Positions 12,191-31,300 of a DNA stretch of 64,000 nt are shown one piece after another (position 1 is the stretch's first letter; every line of letters begins with the position of its first letter). A program made the translations under genes and the position numbers. Under the pieces are notes generated by a model. That model was not told the DNA's origin, searched no databases, and saw nothing but the letters and a program-made list of their open reading frames with translations. This DNA comes from Sphagnum magellanicum. Its lineage: Eukaryota > Streptophyta > Sphagnopsida > Sphagnales > Sphagnaceae. The DNA is taken from contig CM038907.1 in assembly GCA_021904315.1 (NCBI GenBank), positions 31,255,223-31,319,222 of the forward strand, read 5' to 3'.

Positions 12191-14440
12191 ATCAAGGATT
12201 GAGAACAGTTTGCTTAGGGCTGGGTGAGGTTTGTAGCAGGATGGTGGTCAATCTGAACTTACAATGAGCAAGAAACTGGTGCAAACATATAAATACCTAT
12301 GATGTACTGTGAGAAATTGTGAACCTCTGGTAAACCATGTGTCCCACACTTTGCCCAACTAATTGAAACAGGAATCTGATGACGGATGAGAGTGTAATTT
12401 TGTGATTTCATGCAATTTCATGTAAATCTGCTTGTGACTACAGGAAGCTTGAGATAGGTTTGAATCCACTGCAAAAACACAACAAACAGAACATAAGAAA
12501 TTAGGTTTTTCTAAACCTTGACAAAGAGAACTGTTTGACAGAATGAGCTGCGTATCTCTGTGCTTGAAGATTTGAATCTTTTTCATTTAAAATTTGGAAC
12601 TTGGAAAATGTGATCCTGAACGGAGTGTGGTAATTTCTTGCAAGTAGTTTGGTTTCTCAATTTCTTGTAAAATAATTGATATGTGGTTGGATTATTATTC
12701 CTTGAATAGATTGGACTTGGTGAGAAAGAGTTTTCAAGCATTGGGTATTCATGATCCCTCTCTACCAATCATGGGGGGCTCCAAGCATAAGAATAAGGAC
12801 AAATGTAAAAAGCTCAAGATAGAATCGATCCTCAATCATCCGTGTACCAAACATTGCAAATGAGATATGCTCCTTGCTTTGACTTGCTGTTTGCACATTT
12901 GAGGTGAAATCTTCACATCACCCCTTTATCATGTCAAGAATTTTATGATGCAGATTGAGTGTCGCAGTGTGTGGGTTGGACCTAATATGGAATTGGAGGT
13001 AAATTGTAATCTGAGGTGGTTGTCTTGTACAAACACATTTGAGGAATATGCATATTCATTGTTGTTAAAGAACAGGTATGTAGTGTGTACTCACATACAA
13101 GCGAAGGCCACCTTTGGAAAATTTTAACTTGCATTGTTTTGAAACTGTGAAGCACTCCTGGATTTTTCCTTTGTATTTTTAGCTCCCTTACCTGCCTGAA
13201 GAAACTTGTTTTCAGCAAGCTGGATCTCCTGCGGTGGAAGGTACCAGCCAGGTTGTACTGGGATCTTCCAGCCTGTCACTATTTCAAAAAAGTGAAAAAA
13301 TCCCAGCTCTGCTTTAGGGAGGAAAAGGACGTGCTTAGAGGCCCTTCTGTGATTTTCAACCTGTTCCCTCGGATTGTTGTTGGGAGCAATGAAATTGTTT
13401 GCCAGGGTCAAACCCATCTAATTATTAGGGTTAGGAGTAAAGCCTGTTTTAGCATTCAGAATGTGTCTCAACATCTCAACCAATGTGGTGTGCTTTAAAG
13501 AAAGAACCAGTGGGTAAGGGTCGCGTATATGAACCTTTGATGGGTGGTTCTCCAAAATCAAAGGATTTGGTTTTGGACCCAGACCCACAATTCTCAAAAG
13601 GTTCAAAATAACCGTTCAAAGAACCCTACAACCCTGTCCTACCATTAGAGAATAAAGGTGTAAAATAAAGGAGGGCCATGGCATGATGTTTGTATTACTT
13701 TGATTTAAGTGTTTAGTTACAATTAGAAAACAATATACATAATAATTCATATTACTAGTATTCTTGTATCTTCATTTGGTTCACCAACAAGTCATTGAAA
13801 CAAGACACATTTCTATTCTTTAACAAGATGTTGGTACCCAACATTTCTTCTCCTAATGCATCATGTCATCAACCTATAAACAACAAGGGGTGTCTCACAC
13901 TGTGGCCTTGCCATTTACATTAAAACAGTATCTTAAGGCAAAAGAAGAATTATGGAAACTCAAATATTTCACCATGCAAAAACATAATCTTCCAAAAACC
14001 CTCTAAAAACAAACCAAAATCCTTCAAGATTTTGTAACTCTATAACTAATCTCAGGTTTCAACACAAGCCAAAATATCGTCTTTCAAAAATCCTCATATG
14101 AAAATAGACCTACTATTACCTAGGGGTGGCGAAAATCCCTTAATTAAGCTACTATACCCTATAATGAATCTAAACACAATATCCTTGCCTTGGTAGGCAA
14201 GGCCAATAAAAGAACCCCCAAAAATGATCGAAATTCGTCCAGCTCAATGCCCTCTACACCATGCAAAGCAAGCAATATTCTTTCTCTTATGTAGCTTTTC
14301 AAGATAAAGTTGAATGTTTCCAACTGTTTTTGGGAGAATGTTAAAAACCCAACAATCCAACTAGTTACATAGCCAAAGGAATGGTTATAAAATGAAGATT
14401 TGACAACCTCAAAAGTTTTCAATTGTCTCTTACCTTGAAT
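12191..14440. other. No gene recognised; mixed intergenic DNA
   Basis: No family is recognised. A minus-strand open frame at 13124-13417 has a protein-like composition but no motif I can name. Around 13,490-13,640 the words GGTTC and GAACC recur, as they do near 570-610 and 48,140-48,480, which hints at a degenerate dispersed repeat. From 13.7 kb on, the composition becomes AT-rich again. Confidence 0.4.
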
Positions 14441-14561
14441 ACAAAGGAGGAGAGTTTTTTTTTTGCTTCAATAATAAGATATTCCCAATCTAATTGTTAC
14501 CACAAAGGAGGAGAGTTTTATTTCTTCAATAATAAGATATTCCCCAATCTAACTTTTACCA
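14441..14561. repeat. Tandem duplication, 2 x about 61 bp
   Basis: Two near-identical units begin with ACAAAGGAGGAGAGTTTT at 14441 and 14502. Each continues through CTTCAATAATAAGATATTCC to a TTACC end. They differ mainly in the length of a T run and a few substitutions. Confidence 0.9.
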
Positions 14562-14949
14562 CTATCATTCTTTACCTCATCATAGATACATGAATGAAAC
14601 TCTATGAACCATGAATGAACTTTCAAGCATACACCTTCATTGCTCACAATCTCTACTTCTAAGCAAGGAGTGACATTTTATGATGTAATAATATTGGATG
14701 AGATAAATATTGATGATGATGCTTCAATGTCATTATTGTTATTATTAATATTATTTTGGCACAAATCAAAGAATTCATTGTGAAGAGAAAAGGAAAAAAA
14801 TGAACCCCCAAGAAAGGAAAGGGGAGTGCCATCACATGTTCAAGCCACCCAATCAACTAATAAACCTTTACAAGGTCCATCATGATGCCAAACTTGCCAA
14901 ACATGCCAAACTTGGCACAAATAAACTATTGGCTATCACAACTTTTGTC

Positions 14950-16236
14950 AAATATATCAAAGAGTTTCCTATTTTCAGTAAGCGAGAGTTTTATTGACCT
15001 TAGGCACAACATGGTCATGGGAGCTTTGCCATGGTTGACAAAGGGTTCCCAAATAGTTCCCTGGATCTTAAGGTGGTTCCACCTTTCATTATTGAAGACC
15101 AATTCATTCCATTTAATCTAGATGGTCCATATTACAACAATGCCTCTAAGTAAGCAACCATAATTCTTCAACCACTTAAACATGTCTTGGGACTTTGGCA
15201 ACAAAGATGCAATGTTTCCATTGCATTAGAGTTGTTTGTCATGTTAGCCTAGGACCATGCACTATGCATTACATAATTTCCCTTGCAAAGTCCTACACTT
15301 GCAAAACATGCATTCACTCTCAAAACTTTGCATAACTTTGGTTGATCGAGGTGTTCACCTTTGCTCACCACTTGTTCATTGCAATTAATTACCTTGTTTC
15401 AAATTGCCCATCTGAATCCCACCTCCTTTTTTGCATTGTCATTTATTCTAGGTGTTGGATAACCTCGACTTGAAGTTGTTGGGAGGGAAATATTTAATGA
15501 ACATAATAATGTAGGAGTAGTTTGACACACCAAAGAAAGGAGGAATGTGATGCCCTCCTCCTCATATAGACCAATCCATTTCCCAATCCAACATCCCCCA
15601 CCCATCATGAGATTCAAGAGCCTACCTCACTTCTCTTCTAGTTTGGTGACAATTCTCCCATACCTTGATTGCTATTCTAAGAGCATTATGAACTTTTTGC
15701 AAATATCATCTTTGGTAGCAAACCTACCTACAACAATTATCTATGAGTCACCAATTGTGTTCCATCCTAACCAAAATGTAATTTGGTGGCTATATCTTTT
15801 GAAAAGCCTTCATTCCCAAGGTTGAATTGAATTGCTCCACTCAAAATTTGATGCCAAGATCTTTTCTAAAATGTTTGGGGAATTGGCTTCCAACTCATTG
15901 ACCATTTCAACCCATGTTTTGCTTATACCCTATATTCAAATGCAAGAGCCTAGGGCTTATTTGTCATTCCTTTTACACACACCACTTTAAATTAGGTAGC
16001 CACATGCCTCCTTTGTCATTTTGATATTTTCTTAAGTGATACTTTAAATTTTCTTTCAAATTACAATCCCTAGGTTCAAGCGCATGCAATAACCATTTAG
16101 ACTCAAATGCATCCATAACCTCAACCAAATTCATTAACCTTAAACCACTTTCTTTTTTCTTCTTGCGACACCAATCCCAAGCCACCTTGAAGTAATAGTT
16201 ATGTGCAAAGCCAACCCAAAGGTAGTACTTAAACAA
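14950..16236 (-). mobile_element. LINE (L1-type) remnant, 3' part of the reverse-transcriptase ORF
   Basis: On the minus strand, the frame at 16236-15973 carries VAWDWCRKKKKESGLRL, then MNLVEVMDAFESKWLL. This is the plant LINE signature just after the polymerase domain (compare WDKVC..K..GGLGLRNL..MN.ALLAKW). Further along, at about 15190-15120, comes the C-terminal signature WTI, a stop, then KWNELVFNNERW (compare WKARNELVF...RW of the RNase-H-like or zf-RVT tail). The stretch between has stops and frame changes. The 5' half with the endonuclease and catalytic YADD box is absent, as expected of a 5'-truncated, long-dead LINE. Limits are approximate. Confidence 0.75.
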
Positions 16237-17639
16237 CTAGGAATATTGAAAGTAAAAATATTATTTTATTCAATGATTAACATATAGTAATCTTTTACTT
16301 TATCATAGTAATTTGAAAACCCACATTTTAAAATTACATTTAAGTTTTTTTTTTTTATAGATCTATTTGATAAGATTGTCTCTTTTAAGTTGAGTTGATG
16401 TAAATAAATGAAATACTTACAAAAATGTGTTGTAAGTAGAATCTACTTAATAAAAAAAAATTATGTATTTTTAACTTTTGCATATTATAATCATAATATA
16501 TCGAACTTTTAATATATAAATATGTTTAAACATTGTAAATTGACTTGGTTAGTTTCAAATGTACCTGTTGCTTACTTTTATTTTAATCAAGTTTTTCAAT
16601 TTTTGTATTCAACTTATCATAAATTAAATGCATTTTATTTTTCTTATGAAATTTAAAAAGATTTTGCCTCTACCTTTTTATTGTTCATGTCAAAAATTAT
16701 TTCATTTTTCAACTAGATTTTGAAAAGACTACTTTTGATTTTTATTTTTTTACCTTGCTTACAACCCCCTCTTTTGTGTATTAGAGTTATTAGGCCATTG
16801 CTAAAATTTTTAAATTAAAAAACATATGTGGACAAAATAATACCAAACAAAAGCAACAAAAAAAAAAAATCTCAAAAATTTTACAAACTTTGGGAAACAT
16901 AACCAAATGAAAAACTTTCAATTTATCTATTATTATTGAATGTAAGTAATACATTGTATTTAACTTTAATAAAGTTAATCATAAATAAAGTTGGCTTTAT
17001 TTGAAAGCTTTTTTTGTGTGTTTGATTGTGTAACACCCAACATCACCTTGAATACAAAAGGGCATGATCACTTTAGGATTTGTCTAGAGTGGTTGATCAA
17101 CTACCCATCTTTTCCATGATTGTAATGCTCATGGACCCCCCAAATTGCATTTTCCTTTTTTTTATTTGGGGGGGGGGGGTTTGTTGAAGGAGAAGAAGAG
17201 TTGGGGGGAGTTGGCCTGAATTTTTCTTTTCTTTTTTATGAGTATTTTTTAATTTTTTTCATTTGGTTGTAGAGGTAAAGATTTAGTTGGCCAGAAATTT
17301 GCTTTGGTTAGAGGGTTAGGGTTAGGGGAAGTAATGTGAAATTTGGCCTATTTAAGTTTTATTTATTTACAATAGCCAAATTTGGCTAGGCCTTCTTGTA
17401 AGTGATCACCAGCCCACCTAGATAGATACCTCACCAAAAATAATAATAATAATAAAATAAAGTAAAATAAAAGCCCCCTTACACTCAAGTAAGTATTAAT
17501 TATAATACAAAATAATAATAAAGAAATTGGATTCACCATCCAGGTCCTGAAACCCAGATTCCAAATTGAGATACCCAATAGATTCCAGAACCGCTAAGGT
17601 TTTGAAAGTTCAATCTAGAATATTCCCGTAACTTTTTAA
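16237..17639. other. AT-rich intergenic DNA upstream of kinesin-13
   Basis: No gene is seen. The stretch is strongly AT-rich, with homopolymers and a short poly-G run near 17.17 kb. It ends abruptly at the CG-rich promoter region of the kinesin gene. Confidence 0.6.
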
Positions 17640-18707
17640 AGTGTCTCCCCGAACTCGAGGGCCCAAAAACTATTCAGGACCTCATTTACAAACTTTTTAC
17701 TGCTTTACTTCTCGAGTCCCGAGTAATCCAGGTCCCAAGTCCCAACAGCCAGGCTTCAAATTACTCACTGGGGAGCCGAACGGTAAAAAAAAACCTGGCG
17801 CGGGCCGGGCGGCGCCCAGGTGTGTGGAACCGCGGGAAGTACGTATTTAAGCGGGCTGGTGACGGAGCCCGGTCTCCCCACGAAGACCCGGGTCCCGGGC
17901 CATAAACCAAGCTCTTTGCTACGGGTGGACCGGAACCGGGCGTGTGTTTCCGGGGGCTGTCGCGGACACCGGCCCGGGTACCCGAGCTCGGTCGTCTCTC
18001 TCCTTTTGCTCTGTAGCTCGAGAAGGGAAGGGGCTGGCACGTTGCGTTGCGTTTGCAGCGAGCAGAAGCGGCGCTCTGCGACGCCGGGGCCGCCGTTTAC
18101 ACACTTGTTACGCATCCATTTCCAGCCCCAATAAGCGGGTGATACTTAAACCCTGTTTTTGAGAAATTTTCAAAAATCGGATTGCGCTTTTCGAGGCACA
18201 TGTCGAGTGTATTGACGAGTCTCGGAAGCAAAAGAGGTCGTCGGTGATCCCTGACTGATCTCCGAACCTTTTTTTTTTTTGTTTTTGGCGTGTTCTGAGG
18301 AGTGTTGCTTTCGTGGCGTGAGACGTAGTAGACACTAGAAGTGTCGTCGATCACTTTGCGTTGGATTGAGGTTTTGGTTTTCCGTGACGCCAGGAATATT
18401 TTGAAGGTGCGGCCCTTTTTATCTCCCCTTTCCTGTGGGACCAATACAGTAGTGGTAGTCTGCGTTTCCCACTTGACTGCAAAGGCCTCGTCCTTCTTGG
18501 GTATAGGCTTGGCTGCTGCATTGTCATGTTCTGCTCCTCTGCGCGAGGATGAGAAGACTTCGATGATATGAAGCAAAAATGCTCTTGTTTTAGCGTATCG
18601 ACGGTTTTTGCTATGCTGAGGTAGCTTGTGTGAATCGGTCTCAGACAGAGGACGGCGAGACATACTACTCGAGGGGATCGTTGACAAAGCGTGGAGTTTT
18701 CTTTCCT
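17640..18707 (+). promoter_or_regulatory. CG-rich promoter and 5' leader of kinesin-13
   Basis: CG dinucleotides and G+C rise sharply here compared with the surrounding DNA (words such as CGCGGGCCGGG and CCGGCCCGGGTACCCGAG), a contrast expected of an unmethylated promoter. A TATA-like TATTTAAG lies at 17844-17851. Shortly before the chosen start are three tiny upstream ORFs: 18549-18566 (five codons plus stop), 18563-18571 (two codons plus stop) and 18613-18624 (ATG CTG AGG TAG). If the transcript starts upstream of them, they could reduce translation of the main frame. The transcription start is not known, and a leader intron is not excluded. Confidence 0.5.
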
Positions 18708-25069
<6,362 letters not shown>

Positions 25070-28000
25070 ACAGTTCCATGGTGCTGGGTATAAAAAAGAG
25101 CCCATACATCATCAATCGGCTTTTTGCTGCACAAATGGGAAAATGCTACAGAAGCAAATAACAGCCCATTGTTTCCACTTTCTTTGGGTATGCTAGCTTG
25201 CATCTCTCATTTCCCTCCTTCTCTAAAGAGTTAGTCTCTCATTGAGGGGGGGAAACAGGGGTAATGAAGTCCATTCTGACTATTGTAAGGCTCAGAGGGC
25301 TCTCAACATTGCTTCCATATCTTTAATAGGCTGGGAACAAGGTATGGACAAGGAGAGATTCCTGGAAACAGCTTTAGAAATTGTGGCGTGCAGGGGCTAT
25401 GCTACTGTAATCATGGTCACAAAAGGCTTTCCATCAATTCCCCACTGTGCTGATCCACGATCTGATCTGTCACTGCAAACTGGGTTTCTTGCTTCAAGGT
25501 TTGAGTACTTGGAAGCCAGCAGTTTGCTTTTTCATCTGTATTTTATACAAAAGAACCATGAGCACAAGATCCTGATTCTTTTAATGATTTTTTTTCCTAT
25601 TCCTGGATTTCTGAATTGAGGATAGACATTTTCACCCTAACTGAACAAGGATCAGATGCACAAATGTGAGCAGAGGAGAGGGATAGGAATCTAGGATCAG
25701 TTATTATTTGCATCTGCAATTGTGAATCTCTCTACTAAACTGTAAATGTTGTGTCCACATGAAGGGTGTTTCTGTTTCAATGTTTTTGTTAGTCTACTGT
25801 AAGAGCTTCCCCTAAAACCTTTTTGAAAATGATTTGCAGTTCCTAGAGACACTTATAATGCATGCTTCTTGTGACTGGTCGGGGGCTCTGGAACATTATT
25901 TGCTCCTTTGCCCCTTTGTTTACCTTGTTTGGGTTTTACTTGTGTGGCTCAGACTTGGGTCCTCTCTCTTTGTTCTTCCTTTCCCCCTTTGCTGGGTGCT
26001 TTGTTTAATGGAAGCTTGCCAGGGTTTCATCATCACTTATAATCTTATTTAGACTTTTCTTTTCCAAAGAAACTATTTCTAAGCCCATATAAAACATGTA
26101 TCGTGTTATAGAATCTTATAATAAGACTCGTATTGTTTTAAGGAAATCATCAAACATGAATGTCAAAATGAATAATGACATTTGGAAGGGGTTGATATTG
26201 GGCATTTGATTTCAAATAGGTACAAAGGAAGCATGACAATCTATGTTCAATTAGCCCTTCTTTTCGATTTAAAAATTAAAAATGCAATTTTTTGGGGGAA
26301 ATATGGAATTCTATACTCAGTTAGCTCTTTAGTTTTGTTTAATTGAATTTTAAATTTGTTCCCAAATCACCAAATCTTGAGCTAAACTTGGGAACAATAG
26401 ACAAATCAAGCACTGGCCTCCCCTTGCACTTCCCTTCCTTTGGTATTTGGATATTCACACCCATACACACTCTCTTCTTTGAGACATGCAATGTGATTTG
26501 AAGGGGTCTTTAATTTATTCTCATTAGCCCAAATGTGAATGAAGGATTGAGTGATTGGGGAACTTGTTCCTTATTGGGACCCAATATGTAAAAAGAGTTA
26601 AAAGGGGGTTGGGGAGGGGGTGAAGAAAAGGGCTTATGTGTTCCATCCCACTTCCAACAAGCTCACCTACTTGCTTCAACCCTTCATCAAAACAAATCTC
26701 ATGGAGCTTGCCAAGATTGGAGAAGTTGCAACTCAAATGATGAACCCCATGTCCAAGTGCAATAAACTTTGCAAGGGATCCAAGGTTATGTGTGTTACAT
26801 TTATAGCCATAAATGTTTTTCCTAAATCAACAAATGTATGAAATATTTGGAACATCATGTAATTCACAATGGGCAATTTATTTATGCATGTGGTGTATGG
26901 TGGGGGGGGAATGAAGGATTTTAATTTAGCAATTGTAATGTGCCAATTCAAATCTAAAATTCAATTCAAATCTAAAATTTACATTCATGAATTCAAATCT
27001 AAAATCATATAATGGCAAAAACCATAAGAGGCTCCAAGAAGAGAATAAGAGTAATAGTAGTAGTTTTGAGGAACAAATTTCATGACAAAACCTTTTAAAA
27101 CATTGAAGTGATTTGAAAAGGTGTGCTTGAAGAGATTTCAAGAAAACATGAGTAATTTAAACCAATTTGAGAAAATAAGGGGCAAAGTTGTAAATGCGGG
27201 ATAGTTATATTGATATTGTGGTTGATGAATCATGTTATAGGCTTGTTTTGATGAAATTTGGGGAGTGGGTGAGGTTCGAAAAGAGGTTGAAGAGGAGGGT
27301 TTATAATTAGACAAGTTGGAAGGTGTAGGAATAGAGAGATGATCATGAAGCGTGACAAATAGAAATGGAACGAATGAAGGAAGATGGATTTTGACATGGA
27401 AATACATAAAATAGATAACTATGAAAGGAGGAAAGAGAACTTGTAAATAGGGATCACCATGTTGTTTGTGTGACAAAATGATCAAGAAGAAAAAAGAACA
27501 AAGTTGGGGGATGGAAACCCTAATATCAATTTAATCTACAATTGCATGTCATTGTCCCATGCAAATATGTGGCTCTCAAGTTGGTTGTAGTGTCTTTGAA
27601 CTATTGTACTTGTTTCCCTTTCTATAGATATTAGGTTATGTCAATGATTCAATGTAGAGGTGTTTAACATTTGTGTGCATTAATGGTCACAAGCATTAAT
27701 ATACTTTTGCTCTATCATCTTTCATTACAATAACTCAATATAAGATTAAACAAGCATGATGCAACCCAGTTCCTATTGAAAAACAAATTGTGATTGTATA
27801 TGCAATTATTGAAGGTTATTTAAATGAAATTCATATAATGATATAGTTGTCAAGCATGGGTATAAATATGGTCAAAAATGATATTAAGGCTATAGATTTG
27901 GAACAAAATTATGGTGTTGGAACCCACTTAATGTTTGATACAATCAAAAGTAGAACTTATTAAATGGTTTAAAAAGTTTTCTAGGGGGGAAGTTATTGGA

Positions 28001-28320
28001 TCCAATGTCCATCAATTGACTTTCACACATTACCATATTCATCTTGGTATCTAGACATGAGGATCAAATCACAAGGATCTCTTAAAATGTCTATATTGAA
28101 TTTCAAATGTAAAGTTCAATTTACCTTTGCATGGTAATTGATAACAATCAAATTTTTATCAAATCCTTAAGTAGGGCAAACATTTAAAATTTTGATTATC
28201 ATCAATTTGAACTTCGGATCCAACCTATTGAAGATTTTTGCTTAAATTTCATTGGTGAGATCAAGGTATCAAGATATTAATTATCATAATTTGCATATTG
28301 GGGTATGGAAATAGAAGGTA
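25070..28320. other. Kinesin-13 3' flank and intergenic DNA
   Basis: The first kilobase or so probably holds the kinesin-13 3' untranslated region; composition stays balanced to about 26.1 kb. After that the DNA is AT-rich. Short direct repeats of AATTCAAATCTAAAAT lie at about 26,945-27,010. The open frame at 25242-25619 shows no family and is taken as chance. Any promoter of the TTLL gene should lie at the right end; I see no clear TATA box. Confidence 0.5.
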
Positions 28321-31300
28321 ATGAAGGATGGGAAAAAGGGTTCAAGATCAAGAAGGAGAAGCAAGAAACAAGCAACCCTTATTGTGGATCTCACAAGTTG
28401 CAAGTATGAAGTCCTTCGCATTGTCCTCAAGAAAAATGGGTGGGAGAATAGAATTGATGATGAAAAAAATTGCCACTTGATTTGGACTGGTATGTACATG
28501 CAATTTCACTGTGATTGTTTGATAATGATCTAATACAAAAAGCAAGAGCAACTTGCAAACAATGTTTTAAGTAACATTCATCAAATATTATTACTCCAAG
28601 TATAAATCAAAGTTCATGTCATCATGATGGGGTTTGAGATGGGAAAAAAATCGGATAGAAATATTTTCTATGTTGATTTTTTATAAAGTTGTATATGAAA
28701 ACACCCATTCAACCAAGCACATTAAGCAATCCATGCATTATATCAAATTTGAAATGATTTTATTTCCATATGACCATAAAAATTGTGCATGTAGATCTTT
28801 CAGTGGGTCCAGATAGGTTGATGTCATTAAAGCAAGGACAAAAGATCAACCACATGTATGGCATGCTTGCAATATGCCGCAAAAAATCACTATTCCAAAG
28901 CCTTTCTACTATGCGCAAGTATGTGAACTTCAACAAAATTTCAAGTGTGGTAAAAAATTAGTTGATAATATTCCATCAAATATGATATGCATTCAATTGC
29001 TTTGTTCCAAATTGAATGTTCGTAACATTACCACAAGTTTTCATTCACCTAACTTGTGAAGAAAAGTTGGCATGTAGGATGTTTCCAACCCAATATAGAT
29101 ATTTTCCACGTGCCTATATCTTGCCAAATCACCTTCCAAACTTGTTGGCATGTTTCAATTCCCCAAAAGTGAAAACTTTCATACTCAAACCAAACAATGG
29201 TAGTCAGGTAACTAAATAGATCTTTACTATAATATTAATTCCAAAGATATAAATTTTCACATCTTAGATCAAAATATGATCAAGACCAAAATTGAAAATT
29301 CAACATTAAACACATTGGTAAAAAAACTGTAAGAATCTAACAATAGAGTATGTAAAATTGATAGTTCAACTTTATCTTCGTTAGGACTAAGGTTTGGGAA
29401 AATTTTCCTTGAAAACTTATTTGCATTGATTGCAAGTAATGGAATGTAGGATGTTAATCAATTGTAAAGGGAATATTTTTATTTTATTTTTTTCATGCAA
29501 GATGGGTGCAAAATACATTATAATATAACTTGTTCAAATGCAATTGTTGACAATAAACAAATAAAGGGTCTTCAAATTTTGTGACAAAAACCTAATGTGA
29601 CATTTCACTTATCATTCCTTCATATGTTGTATCAACTATTCTCCAAAAATGCAAACCAAATAGGAGATAGAATATTACCTCATCAAATTATATGGAAATT
29701 TGTGGTTGGCACGTCTCTTCAAATTACCACATCATGCAAAGAATGTGTTCTTATCATAAGATGTAACTTAGATCATACATTGTAGGGAAGAGGGGTTGTC
29801 TTGGCACAAAGTGTTGCTGATGTGAAACGAGTTATAGAAGGATATCCAGGATCCAACCTACTTGCACAAAAATACCTCACAAAGCCCATGTTAATTGATG
29901 GCTACAAGTTCGACCTACGCATTTATGTACTTATTCTCTCATGTGATCCCCTTCGCCTTTATCTCTACAGGTTTCACATTATATCTTTCCTTGAAATTTT
30001 ATTTTTATTATTTAAAAAAAATTCAACCTTAATGTTATAAAAAGTTTTCATGAATAAGATTTTCTTTTTTATTTTTGTTGATATATTACTTTGAATTGAC
30101 ATGGTATCTATCATTTTCATGATTAAACTTTCAAAAAAATCATTTTAATGGAATGACTATATCTTATATATACATACATATGTAATGTCATAGTTTCAAA
30201 TTTTAACATCATTTACTACCCAAAAAAATGTATATTTAATTGAAAATTAGAATAATTAGACTTATGGTGTATGTATTGTTGAAAATAGGGAAGGAATCAC
30301 TCGATTTTGTACTGAGAAATACCAAAAACCTATTCACGAGAATTTAGCAACAAGTTGCATGCACTTAACAAATTATGCCCTTAACAAATACAATTCCAAC
30401 TTCAATTTCAATACGAGTGCAATTGAAACTAACAAGGGCCATAAGTGGTCATTGAGCTCATTGTTCAAAGCATTGCAAGATCAAGGATTTGATACAACCA
30501 AATTGTTCAATCAAATTAGCCAAATTGTGGTGATGACCATGATTTCTATTGTCCCTCTCTTGATCCATAATTATCATACATATGTAAATGAAGATGACCA
30601 AGGTCGTTCATGTTTTGAACTCTTGGGTATGGATGTTTTGATTGACAACAAGTGTATTCCTTGGCTTTTGGAGGTACCATGTATGCTTTATATCATAATT
30701 AGTTTTACAAAACTATCAAGTTTATCAATATTGAAAATCCAACATACAAGAAAGTAATTCATTAAATGGAATTGAACACCAACATGTAAACAACATCATA
30801 CATTAAAATGTCTTTAAAATGCATCCTATTTACACACATCAATCTTGTGACCAACAAGTTTTTAATGAGAGTAATGTGGGTTTAAGCAAGATTTTCCAAA
30901 ACAATTATAGTTAAGATCACCTCAAACTAGAAAATAGTATTATGATAGGCAATCAATTTAGGTAGCATAAATTTGTGAGGAATTTTTTAATCATGCCAAC
31001 TTTGAGTATTGTCATTGAACTAAAATTCTATTACCTTGGTGGGGTGTGCTATGATTTTGTCAAAGCTTGCATCTTGTGTAGGTCAATCATTCACCTTCAT
31101 TTTCAATTGATACACCTTTGGATCTCCAAATCAAAGAATCTCTCTTAACCGACACACTTAAACTATTGCACATGGATCCATTTGAAATCTCAAAAATCCG
31201 CATGCGGGTACATAAATAATTTCATCCAAGCTATTTAAGTTCCACTTTAATAACCTTGTAATGTTATTGTTAAAATTTTCAATTATCAATATTTATCAAT

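Noticed and set aside
25242-25619. 125-codon frame after kinesin-13
   Set aside because: It lies in the likely 3' untranslated region, has no family and no splice support.
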